Origin: Pseudobdellovibrionaceae bacterium
GTDB lineage: Bacteria; Bdellovibrionota; Bdellovibrionia; Bdellovibrionales; Bdellovibrionaceae
Assembly: GCA_019637875.1 (NCBI GenBank)
Contig: JAHBUW010000005.1
Location: 170,899 to 234,898, forward strand
Direction: 5' to 3'
DNA: 64,000 bases
Shown here: positions 9,118-18,919 of the stretch, piece by piece
Position numbering within the stretch: the first letter of the stretch is position 1
Layout: each line of letters opens with the position of its first letter
Notes under the pieces: generated by a model
Databases searched by the model: none
What the model was told of the DNA's origin: nothing
Seen by the model: the letters and a program-made list of their open reading frames with translations, nothing else
Made by a program: the position numbers and the translations under genes

Positions 9118-9656
9118 GGTTCATTCCCCAAGGCCGGAGTTCCGATGCGCGCGTTGGCGCACGGGTTCACTGGCAGTACTGATCCATCCTTGGAGTCTGA
9201 TCCTCGTGCGCCGTCCGTGTCGCCCGAGCCCCTCACACCGGCGGCCGAAATCATTCGGAGCCCGGTGCGCTTTATCACTAACGATTCAGAGTGCTTGATG
9301 TAGATCCGGATTGCAGCCGTTCCCGCAAAAAATGCGGCGTGGCATACGCGCTTCGGACATCCTTGGACACTCTGGTTTTCAACTCTGTCTTGGAGTTTCT
9401 GGGACTGTCAATAGTGGATTTGACGTGGAGCCCTATCTCCCGCGGACGAGAGGCGAATCGCGATGTTTCTCGGCAGTCGCGAGGGGCCGACGAGAGGGGC
9501 CGCGTCATGAGTGCGGACGAGGTGGGCGCGGGGCTTGGGGGAGCACTGGATATCCAGTGTTGGGGTGCGTGGCGATTCGAAAATCGACTTCGTCACTTCC
9601 GAATCGGAAGTGACTTCGAAGGTTCAGACGTCCGCTTCAAAAACAGGGGCCGCGAA
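9118..9656. other. Non-coding stretch upstream of smc, with several palindromes
   Basis: No convincing gene is seen on either strand. The segment contains a two-part hairpin at 9236-9267 (CACCGG/CCGGTG around CCGAA/TTCGG), a perfect 16-bp palindrome CACTGGATATCCAGTG at 9544-9559, and an 11-bp-arm palindrome centred on 9603 (9592-9614). A minus-strand TTGACA (9406-9411) could be a -35 box for smc, but no good -10 follows at the right spacing. It may hold the smc promoter and unknown protein-binding sites. Confidence 0.45.
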
Positions 9657-10520
9657 TCAACCTCCGAGAAACGCCCTCAACTCACGGTCAAACTCTCGCC
9701 TCTGCTCCAGCCACGGAATATGCCCGCACTCCGTGAAAATCCGTAGCTCGGACGCCGGCATCGCAGCCGCGAGACGCTCGGCCTGCGCGACCGGCACAGA
9801 ATCATTCGCACCCACCGCGATCCACATCGGTGTGGATGATTTTTTCTCCCACGAGAACCAGCCTTGCTGCGCCTCCCAGATCCAGCGGTTCACCTCGCGG
9901 TCGGGCGGCGGGTCTTGGAAATAGTCTTTCAGAAACTCCTCGCGAAGCGCGGGATTGTAGACCCAGGCTTTCACGCGCAGGCGCATGAGCTTCTCGTCGA
10001 AAAGATTCACGGCGTCGATGTCGCCGCGGTCGCGGGCCGCATTTCTTTGGGACTGATAGTCCGCCCACTCCCCTTTTTCGGCGTCGGTCAGCACCGACGT
10101 CAGATGCTCCGAGGTGGCGCGCTCCATCTCGGCGTCGAGCGGGCCCATATTCAGAAGCGCCGCGCGCGAGAATTTTTCCGGAAATTCGAGGCCAGCGTAA
10201 AGCGCGTACATCGCGCCCCAGGAATGGCCCACGAGCGCGGGCTTCTCGCCGGTCGCCCCGCAGGCGTGATCCGCCACTCGGATCAGGTCGTCAAAAAGCC
10301 GATCCATCGTGAACTCGGCCGGATTCCGACCGATGTCCGACGACGCCCCCGTTCCGCGCTGATCAAAGAGAACGCAGCGAAATTCTCCGAACAGCGGCTC
10401 GGCCATTCGCTTCATATAATGATGAGTGTCGCCGGGGCCACCGTGTAGAAAAATGACCGTCGGACCCCGCCCGACAATTTCAACACCCAAATGTCCACCA
10501 CGGACCGGAATCAACTCCAC
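9657..10520 (-). CDS. Alpha/beta-hydrolase, proline-iminopeptidase-like
   Basis: A 287-residue cytoplasmic alpha/beta-hydrolase. The oxyanion-hole motif is FLHGGPG (about 24-30), DQRGTGAS follows at about 53-60, and the nucleophile elbow is GHSWG with Ser100. A late Asp (GANDSVP) and His (ECGHIPW) complete a plausible triad. HGGPG and DQRGTG are typical of the prolyl-aminopeptidase-like S33 group, so it may remove N-terminal proline from peptides, though other hydrolase activities are possible. It starts with GTG, supported by GAGGGGGAG a few bases upstream. The ppdK terminator lies directly upstream. Confidence 0.85.
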   Translation of the reverse strand: MELIPVRGGHLGVEIVGRGPTVIFLHGGPGDTHHYMKRMAEPLFGEFRCVLFDQRGTGASSDIGRNPAEFTMDRLFDDLIRVADHACGATGEKPALVGHSWGAMYALYAGLEFPEKFSRAALLNMGPLDAEMERATSEHLTSVLTDAEKGEWADYQSQRNAARDRGDIDAVNLFDEKLMRLRVKAWVYNPALREEFLKDYFQDPPPDREVNRWIWEAQQGWFSWEKKSSTPMWIAVGANDSVPVAQAERLAAAMPASELRIFTECGHIPWLEQRREFDRELRAFLGG

Positions 10521-10533
10521 TCGCTCCCCCTCG

Positions 10534-10562
10534 AAAACAAAAAGGCGGCCGAAGCCGCCTTT
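10534..10562 (-). terminator. Rho-independent terminator downstream of ppdK
   Basis: A 9-bp stem (AAAGGCGGC at 10541-10549 with GCCGCCTTT at 10554-10562) has a 4-base loop. The A-rich run at 10535-10543 reads as a U-tract on the minus strand. It sits between the ppdK 3' repeat and the hydrolase ribosome-binding site, so the hydrolase needs readthrough or its own promoter. Confidence 0.9.
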
Positions 10563-10564
10563 CG

Positions 10565-10652
10565 GGTACCACGTACCGCATGCGGTACGTGGTACCGCGC
10601 GCGGTACCTGCTACCTTCCAGAAAGTAGCAGGTACTTTCCGGAAAGTAGATG
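10565..10652. repeat. GGTACC palindromic repeat, copy A, at the 3' end of ppdK
   Basis: Overlapping palindromes built on GGTACC: a perfect 32-bp palindrome at 10565-10596 centred on GCATGC, an 18-bp one at 10591-10608 (GGTACCGCG and its complement), an 11-bp-arm hairpin at 10604-10635, and a 16-bp palindrome TACTTTCCGGAAAGTA at 10633-10648. The ppdK stop TAG is part of the repeat motif AGGTAGC read on the minus strand. A second diverged copy with the same order of blocks lies at 44316-44410. In both, the same end abuts the stop codon of a minus-strand gene. Confidence 0.85.
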
Positions 10653-13310
<2,658 letters not shown>

Positions 13311-13330
13311 CTGCGGACCTTTCAAAAAGT

Positions 13331-13361
13331 AAAAAGCCCCGCCGAGTTTTGCGGGCGGGGC
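13331..13361 (-). terminator. Rho-independent terminator downstream of glyQS
   Basis: GCCCCGCC (13336-13343) pairs with GGCGGGGC (13354-13361) around a 10-base loop. The five A residues at 13331-13335 read as a U-tract on the minus strand. It lies between glyQS (ending 13371) and the ppdK start. Confidence 0.9.
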
Positions 13362-13370
13362 CGTTCGTTT

Positions 13371-14732
13371 CTAGAAATTCTTGATGCCGTTGCGAACGTA
13401 TTCGTTCAGCTTCTCGATCGGCACACGGTCTTGCTTCATCGTATCGCGGTGACGGACCGTCACGCACTGGTCGTTCAAGGTATCGAAGTCGACGGTCGCG
13501 CAGTAGGGCGTTCCGACCTCGTCCTGACGACGGTAGCGTTTACCGATGGAGCCGCTCTCGTCATAGGTCGAATCGAACTCTTCCGCGAGCTGCGCGTAGA
13601 GCTTATCCGCCACCGACGTGAGCTCTTCTTTTTTCGAGAGCGGCAGGACCGCCACTTTCAAGGGCGCGATTTCGGGGTGCAGCCCCAGAACGATGCGGAC
13701 GTCTTCGCCCTTTTCGTCGCGGGTCACTTCTTCACGGTACGCATCCACGAGGAACGCCAGGAACAGACGATCGCAACCGACCGCGGTCTCGATGACGTAG
13801 GGGATGAATTTTTCCTTCGAAGCTTCGTCGAAGTACTCGAGCGTTTTGCCCGAGAATTTCGTGTGCTGAGTCAGATCGAAGTCCGAACGATTGTGAATCC
13901 CTTCCAGCTCCGACCAGCCCATGGGGAAGAGGTACTGCACGTCGAACGCCGCTTTCGCGTAGTGCGCGAGTTCGTCTTTTCCGTGAGCTTCGAAACGCAG
14001 GTTCTCGAGTTTGAAGCCGTACTTTTTGTAGAAACCCATACGGAGTTCTTTCCAGGTCTCGAACCACTGCTCATCCGTTCCGGGTTTGACGAAGAATTGC
14101 ATCTCCATCTGTTCGAATTCACGGGTGCGGAAAATGAAGTTTCCGGGAGTGATCTCGTTACGGAAGGACTTACCGATGGCCGCGATCCCGAACGGAATTT
14201 TATTCCGCGAGCTCTGCTGGCAGTTCAGGAAATTCACGAAGTGACCTTGCGCGGTTTCGGGACGCAGGTAAACGACCGAACCGGTGTCCTCGACGGGACC
14301 CATATGGGTCTTGAACATTAGGTTGAATTGACGGGGCTCGGACAGATTTTTCGAGCCGCAGTTCGGGCACTTCTTGTCTTTGAGGTAAGACTCGGTGTTG
14401 TCCGAACGGAAGCGGGTTTTACAGTCTTTGCAGTCGACCAAAGGATCCGAGAAACCGTCGACGTGTCCCGACGCCTTCCAGACCGTGGGGTGCATCAGGA
14501 TGGACGCGTCCAGTCCGACGATGTCTTTCCGGCGGGTCATGGCGTTCCACCATGCGCGCTTCACGTTCAGCTTCATCAGCGAACCGAGCGGACCATAGTC
14601 CCAGCACGAACCTAGACCTCCGTAGATCTCTGAGCTCTGAAAGACGAACCCCCGGCGTTTGGACAGGGAAACGAGTGTGTTCAGATCAGGAAGTCGACGG
14701 ATTTCGGGGCTTGAAACCGTGCCTTCGGCCAT
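13371..14732 (-). CDS. glyQS: Glycyl-tRNA synthetase, dimeric (alpha2) type
   Basis: A class II aminoacyl-tRNA synthetase charging tRNA-Gly. It is the single-chain alpha2 form rather than the alpha2-beta2 form. Visible features are the N-terminal [16 protein letters not shown] and DYGPLG segments, a zinc-ribbon-like insertion with CKDC and CPNC pairs, the motif-2 region FRNEITP, and a C-terminal anticodon-binding domain. At 453 residues it is a typical length. The start is ATG 14732 ([10 protein letters not shown]), preceded by AAGGAGG at ideal spacing; the frame extends upstream but without support. It ends in a strong terminator. Confidence 0.96.
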   Translation of the reverse strand: MAEGTVSSPEIRRLPDLNTLVSLSKRRGFVFQSSEIYGGLGSCWDYGPLGSLMKLNVKRAWWNAMTRRKDIVGLDASILMHPTVWKASGHVDGFSDPLVDCKDCKTRFRSDNTESYLKDKKCPNCGSKNLSEPRQFNLMFKTHMGPVEDTGSVVYLRPETAQGHFVNFLNCQQSSRNKIPFGIAAIGKSFRNEITPGNFIFRTREFEQMEMQFFVKPGTDEQWFETWKELRMGFYKKYGFKLENLRFEAHGKDELAHYAKAAFDVQYLFPMGWSELEGIHNRSDFDLTQHTKFSGKTLEYFDEASKEKFIPYVIETAVGCDRLFLAFLVDAYREEVTRDEKGEDVRIVLGLHPEIAPLKVAVLPLSKKEELTSVADKLYAQLAEEFDSTYDESGSIGKRYRRQDEVGTPYCATVDFDTLNDQCVTVRHRDTMKQDRVPIEKLNEYVRNGIKNF

Positions 14733-14845
14733 GCAGGTCCTCCTTGGGGATTTGGGTCTTGAATCTAGCTTCCCACCCCCCAATTTCGTCAATGAAAACA
14801 GGCCTTGTGGCGTTTCGACCCCGAGAGTTAAATGGAGGAAAGCCT

Positions 14846-15295
14846 ATGAACAGACCGACCCTTCCTCGAAACGGCCTTCCCCGCGCACTAGTGCTGACCT
14901 TCAGTGCCTGTGTTTTGCTCGTTCTGATGCTGAGCGGCCCCATCGGTCACGGCCAATCCGCCCAACTGGCGGGCGCCCGCGACGCGAAACTCCGCGACGA
15001 AGAGGTCCGCGCGCAGATGATCGTGATCTCACGTCAACTGGGCGTGAACTGCCTGACTTGCCACGACAACGCGAACTTCGCCTCGGACAAGAAAAAGGAA
15101 TTCAAGGTCTCCCGCGAACACATGAAGCTCGTGCAGGTCTTGATCGATGCGGGCATGAACGGTCGCGGAGCCAACCCCAAAGCGGACTGTTACCTCTGCC
15201 ACCGCGGCCAGCTCAAACCCGACTTCAAAGAACCCCACGATCCCCTCACCATGGGGAAAATGAAAACTGAAAGCGCCTCCAGCGAGGCGCACTGA
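14846..15295 (+). CDS. Diheme c-type cytochrome
   Basis: A 149-residue exported protein whose hydrophobic N-terminal segment (about residues 13-36) is a signal peptide or anchor. Two CxxCH haem-attachment motifs are present: CLTCH (Cys69-His73) and CYLCH (Cys115-His119). The sequence around them (ISRQLGVNCLTCH, then DCYLCHRG) resembles the repeat found in photosynthetic-reaction-centre cytochrome subunits, a fold also used in non-photosynthetic bacteria. It probably carries electrons in the periplasm; the partner is unknown. GGAGGAAA precedes the ATG. The stop overlaps the ATG of the next gene by one base, so the two should be co-translated. Confidence 0.88.
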   Translation: MNRPTLPRNGLPRALVLTFSACVLLVLMLSGPIGHGQSAQLAGARDAKLRDEEVRAQMIVISRQLGVNCLTCHDNANFASDKKKEFKVSREHMKLVQVLIDAGMNGRGANPKADCYLCHRGQLKPDFKEPHDPLTMGKMKTESASSEAH

Positions 15296-16317
15296 TGCGC
15301 TTCGGGCTCGCACTCCTCTTGATCGTCGCAAGTCTCTCGGCGTGGGCCGGTGCCGGCAAACTCACCAACAGCGTCAAAACGAAAGTCACCGTCACCCCGC
15401 CGGAAACACCCGAACAAGTCGCGGGTCGCTGCGCACCGGTGAACTTGCGCTCCACCTTGGGGCCGGTTCGTAATCAAGACGACCTGTACTGGTGTTACGC
15501 CTTCACCGCCGCGGACATGGTCTCGCAAGCGCTCCGCCAAGAGAAATCGGGATTGGTCGGCCTGACTGCGGACGGCGTCTTGCGCGACGACGTCTCTGCA
15601 CTTCACGTCACGGGTTCACATCAGCTGCGCAAACGCCAAAACCTGCTCGATCACCAGAAACAAGGGGGCAATATCGCCGAGGCCGCCCGCTCGGCCATCG
15701 CCCGCGGTCGTCTCTGTCGGGAGTCCGAACTGTCTTCGCAAGGCGGGACCCGAAATCCCGAGCTCGTCCGCCTGCAAGAGGCCAGTCAGCGCAGCCGTTC
15801 GGCGGAAAATCGCTCGCAGATGAACCAACGCTTATCCGAAGAGTTGATCCAATCCCGCTGTCGCGCGGCCGAGATGGACATGCAGGTCCTGTCCTTCGGT
15901 AGCGACACGCGCGCGAGCGAGTACGCCAGGAACGACAGCGTCAGCGAGAACCGCAAACTCCGGCAGGAAATGGACAAGGCTTTGAATCAAGGCCGCATGG
16001 CCGGCATCGGGTTCCGCTCGGCCTTCATGATGGATCGGCCCGGCCACCGCTACCACGCGGTGGGCATCATCGGCCGCAAGATGATCAACGGCAAATGCAA
16101 CTACCTCGTGCGCGACTCTTACGGCCCCGGCTGCCGTAGCGACTACCATCCCGAATACCGTAAACGTTGCCAGAATGGGGAAACCTGGGTCGAAGAAGAC
16201 GCGCTCGTCAAAAACATCGCGACCGTCAACTACATCCCCGCCTCGGAGAAAACCGCGAACGACTGGCGCGAAAAAGTCGACAAGGCCGGACTCACGCCGA
16301 CCGAAGGCGTTCAGTGA
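15295..16317 (+). CDS. Papain-like (C1) cysteine protease, exported
   Basis: A 340-residue protein with a signal peptide (MRFGLALLLIVASLSAWAGA). The papain-type signature is visible: Gln61 of the oxyanion hole in VRNQDDLYWCYAF, nucleophile Cys67, catalytic His254 in RYHAVGIIG, and Asp274 in LVRDSYGPG, where Asn is more usual. About 180 residues separate Cys and His, including a charged Gln/Arg-rich insert at about 155-195. It probably degrades proteins in the periplasm or outside the cell. It overlaps the diheme cytochrome stop by one base, and its own end overlaps the convergent gene by 7 bases. Confidence 0.82.
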   Translation: MRFGLALLLIVASLSAWAGAGKLTNSVKTKVTVTPPETPEQVAGRCAPVNLRSTLGPVRNQDDLYWCYAFTAADMVSQALRQEKSGLVGLTADGVLRDDVSALHVTGSHQLRKRQNLLDHQKQGGNIAEAARSAIARGRLCRESELSSQGGTRNPELVRLQEASQRSRSAENRSQMNQRLSEELIQSRCRAAEMDMQVLSFGSDTRASEYARNDSVSENRKLRQEMDKALNQGRMAGIGFRSAFMMDRPGHRYHAVGIIGRKMINGKCNYLVRDSYGPGCRSDYHPEYRKRCQNGETWVEEDALVKNIATVNYIPASEKTANDWREKVDKAGLTPTEGVQ

Positions 16318-16688
16318 TCCGTCGAGTTCTCCATCCGCACGAAAACCACTTTTAAACTCTCGGGCAGATTCGTCGTCATGCCGGGTTGATACTCGGCGAC
16401 CTTCCGTTTACCGAGTTTGACGACGTATTTAAGACCGCCGTCAGAGTCCGCGCGCAGCGCCTTCCAGGAGCCGACCTGCACGCCCATCTCGTCGAACGGA
16501 ACTTCGCGGCGCAGTCCCTCGAGAGAGGGGTCGGCGTGCGGCCCTTCCAACGTGAAGCGCGCGCCGCTGAAACTTTCCGGAAGCAAGATCACGGTCGCGC
16601 CCACTTCGTCGGCGGGAATGTGGAAGTGCCACCACAATCCTCCACCGACCGCCATCAAGAGCAAACCGACCGCGACCGTGAACTTCAC
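16311..16688 (-). CDS. Small membrane-anchored hypothetical protein, 125 aa
   Basis: One N-terminal hydrophobic segment (about residues 4-22, VAVGLLLMAVGGGLWW) anchors or exports the protein. The rest is a compact, probably beta-rich domain with no cysteines. It starts with GTG, one base after the stop of the DsbA-like gene, so it is the last gene of the BlaI/BlaR1/DsbA operon. Its position suggests a role linked to that envelope-sensing operon. I recognise no family. Confidence 0.7.
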   Translation of the reverse strand: MKFTVAVGLLLMAVGGGLWWHFHIPADEVGATVILLPESFSGARFTLEGPHADPSLEGLRREVPFDEMGVQVGSWKALRADSDGGLKYVVKLGKRKVAEYQPGMTTNLPESLKVVFVRMENSTDH

Positions 16689-16689
16689 G

Positions 16690-17460
16690 TTACTTCACCG
16701 CCGTCGTCAGGTCGCGGATCTTGTCGAACATCGTCGGGGGCTGCGCGCCCGGAAGCGCCACGCCGTTCATGATGAACGAGGGCGTGCCGTTGAAACCGAA
16801 CTTCGTGAACTCTTCGATGTCCGCTTGGATGATCTTTTGCGCCTCGGGAACGCGCTTCGATTTCTTCAGCGTCTTCCAGTCGTAACCGACCTTCTTCACG
16901 ATCGCTTCCAGATCTTTTTCGGAGTTCATCGCGCCCGGCTCGGCGAAACACTCCTCGTAAAACTTCATCGCCTTTTCGCGCGAGTCCATCCGGATCAGCT
17001 CGAACGCCAGCGCGGCGTCTTTCGCCATGGGATGGAAATCCAGCGGCATGTGCTTGAAGATGAACTGCATCTCGTCCTTGTAGCGCTCTTTGAAGGACTT
17101 GAAGTTCTGATACCCCACCGCGCAGGCGGGACACTGGAAATCGCCCCATTCGACCACGACGATCTCGGCACCCGGCACGCCCACGAGCGTACGCTCGGCT
17201 TGGAGCAAAGGCCGCTTCGGCTTGTGCAGATCTTCTTGAATGCGTTTATCGAGATTGCGATCACGGTTCGCGGTCTGCGCCTCTTGCGCCTTACGCACGG
17301 CCGAGTTGACGGTCGTCACGAATTTCTCGGGGTTATTCTCGATCACTTTGAAAATGAGATCGGGATTCCGCTCGAGCGCGTCTTGGATTTGTTTTTCGGA
17401 GCTCAGGCAGCCCGTCACCAGCAAAGGGACGAGACCGAGTCCGAGGAGTTTGAAAGTCAT
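16690..17460 (-). CDS. DsbA-family thioredoxin-fold lipoprotein
   Basis: A 256-residue protein with a lipoprotein signal (LVTGC, Cys18). A charged helical region spans about 20-95, followed by a DsbA-like domain with active site CPAC (Cys110-Cys113, in GDFQCPACAVGYQNF). The cis-proline loop is visible in FNGTPSFIMNG. Such proteins exchange disulfides in periplasmic substrates. The ATG at 17460 is chosen because GGAGGAATCC precedes it; an ATG 15 bases upstream has no such site. It overlaps the stop of the M56-type gene (ATGA), and a small GTG-start gene follows after one base. Confidence 0.88.
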   Translation of the reverse strand: MTFKLLGLGLVPLLVTGCLSSEKQIQDALERNPDLIFKVIENNPEKFVTTVNSAVRKAQEAQTANRDRNLDKRIQEDLHKPKRPLLQAERTLVGVPGAEIVVVEWGDFQCPACAVGYQNFKSFKERYKDEMQFIFKHMPLDFHPMAKDAALAFELIRMDSREKAMKFYEECFAEPGAMNSEKDLEAIVKKVGYDWKTLKKSKRVPEAQKIIQADIEEFTKFGFNGTPSFIMNGVALPGAQPPTMFDKIRDLTTAVK

Positions 17461-18392
17461 GGATTCCTCCGACATTGGGGTTGGGTGTTCATCAAAGAAT
17501 CGCTCTGCAGTAGCGGATTCAAAATACCAAAATGAATTTCGGTCCGGCGAAGGACCAGGCCCGTCGCCCCAAATTCGGCGCGCACGATTTGCGCCTCGTA
17601 GGCCGAGGCCGTCACGGCGGCGAAGCCCCAGATGACGAACACCAAGGCCAAGCCCGGACGACGCGCACGCGATACCGGAGCGAGCAACCGCTCGGCCCGC
17701 GCACGCAGCTCGCCCGGAAAGCCCGCGACATGGGCGGGAACGTCTTCATTGATTCGTAAGAACAAACGGACCAGCTCCGAGCGCGGAGCACGCGTTTGCG
17801 CCAGTGCCGCATCGTCGGCGTTGAACTCATCCACGCGGGCGAGCTCCCGACGCAAAAGCCAGAACGCCGGATTTCCGAGGCTCAGCCATAAACCCGCAGT
17901 CAGCGCCCAGCGCCACCACAGATCGTGACCGCGCAGATGCGCCTCTTCATGAAATAGGACCAAATCTCGCGCCGCGGGCGGAAGCTCGCGCCACAGTGAA
18001 CGCGGGAAAAAGATCCGCGCCGTCCCCCAGCCCGTCCACGCGGCCGGTGAGCGCAACTCGGTTTTCAAAGACACCGGATACGCGACCGGGGCCTCTACGG
18101 TTTCGGTCAAAGGACCGCGCAGACGAAACGACTGCGAAACGAAACGCGCCACCAGTAAAAATCCAAGCAGACCCTGCGCCTTCGCGACCCACGGCTGACT
18201 CGACCAGCCCGGAATCGCCGCGCAATCAAAGGGCGCCCACTGAAGCACCACGCCCACGGCGAAAAGCGCGAGCAGAAGCGCCGCCCCCGCCCGTCCCCAA
18301 AGACGCGCGCGATGGGCATTCGTGCGCGCCTCGACGCGAACCGCGTAGGCGAGCGGCAGCCCAAAAAGCAGAAGGCTCACCCACAGAGTCAC
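17457..18392 (-). CDS. BlaR1/MecR1-like M56 membrane metallopeptidase
   Basis: A 311-residue integral membrane protein. Hydrophobic segments lie at about 2-18, 33-52 and 72-88, with another after the active site. The zinc motif HEEAH (His148-His152, in LVLFHEEAHLRGHD) is intact, and FNADDAAL later supplies a likely third ligand region. In BlaR1-type systems this domain cleaves the BlaI-type repressor when a signal is sensed. The extracellular penicillin-binding sensor domain of true BlaR1 is absent, so the signal is unlikely to be a beta-lactam bound by this protein alone. It starts with GTG overlapping the repressor stop (GTGA). Confidence 0.85.
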   Translation of the reverse strand: MTLWVSLLLFGLPLAYAVRVEARTNAHRARLWGRAGAALLLALFAVGVVLQWAPFDCAAIPGWSSQPWVAKAQGLLGFLLVARFVSQSFRLRGPLTETVEAPVAYPVSLKTELRSPAAWTGWGTARIFFPRSLWRELPPAARDLVLFHEEAHLRGHDLWWRWALTAGLWLSLGNPAFWLLRRELARVDEFNADDAALAQTRAPRSELVRLFLRINEDVPAHVAGFPGELRARAERLLAPVSRARRPGLALVFVIWGFAAVTASAYEAQIVRAEFGATGLVLRRTEIHFGILNPLLQSDSLMNTQPQCRRNP

Positions 18393-18778
18393 GCCTCGCC
18401 TCCGGTGCCGTCCAAACGTTGCAAGATCCCCTGCAGCACTTCTTTTTCCTGATCCGTCAGATTCTCTTCGTCGGCGAAGGTCGCGACCAGCGGCGCCCAG
18501 CTCCCCTTCAAACGATCACGAACGAAGTTCACGACCTGGCGGCGCAAAATCTCGCGGCTGGATTCGAGCGCGCGGTAACGAAAGACCTCGCCGTCCGTTT
18601 TCGTTTTGCTGAGGGCGCCCTTTTCATGCAGACGATCCAACATGGTCAGCACGGTCGTACGGGCCATGCCGTGGCTGAGGTTGAAACTGTCGAAGGCTTC
18701 GCGCACGCTCGCGCCCTCTTCACGGTCGGCGACCCATTTCAGTAGCTCGGCTTCCAGCGATCCCAGTTTCAGCGACAT
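18389..18778 (-). CDS. BlaI/MecI-type transcriptional repressor
   Basis: A 129-residue winged-helix protein of the penicillinase-repressor family, beginning MSLKLGSLEAELLKWVADR. The recognition region (MARTTVLTMLDRLHEKGALS) and the C-terminal dimerisation helices match the family layout. Members bind TACA/TGTA-type dyads and are inactivated by cleavage by an M56 protease, here encoded by the overlapping downstream gene. Two such dyads lie just upstream of the gene, so autoregulation is likely. The ATG at 18778 begins the conserved domain; the upstream open frame has no ribosome-binding site or homology that I can see. Confidence 0.88.
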   Translation of the reverse strand: MSLKLGSLEAELLKWVADREEGASVREAFDSFNLSHGMARTTVLTMLDRLHEKGALSKTKTDGEVFRYRALESSREILRRQVVNFVRDRLKGSWAPLVATFADEENLTDQEKEVLQGILQRLDGTGGEA

Positions 18779-18799
18779 ATCACATCCCGCCCTTCTGAC

Positions 18800-18832
18800 G
18801 ACAATTGTCGGCAAGCCCTGCCGACAGCTGTA
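18800..18832 (-). promoter_or_regulatory. Two tandem BlaI-type operators upstream of the repressor gene
   Basis: GACAATTGTC (18800-18809) and GACAGCTGTA (18823-18832) both match the ACA-NN-TGT dyad core bound by BlaI/MecI repressors. Their centres are 23 bp apart. The segment between them also forms an inverted repeat (TGTCGGCA at 18807-18814 with TGCCGACA at 18820-18827). The pair lies 22 bp upstream of the repressor ATG, where bound protein would block transcription of the four-gene operon. Confidence 0.7.
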
Positions 18833-18919
18833 GTCCAATCCGCAAAAGCTGGACGTTCGTCCGGCATTTCCAGATGGGGACCGCTTGTTTTTCTTTTCAC
18901 GCGAAGAGATCATTTCGGC

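Noticed and set aside
9291..9746. A 151-codon frame before smc
   Set aside because: It runs into the antisense of the hydrolase gene, has no Shine-Dalgarno sequence and no recognisable domain; treated as non-coding.
10565..10652. Possible CRISPR-like repeats in the GGTACC region
   Set aside because: The units are overlapping palindromes without unique spacers, and no cas gene is present.
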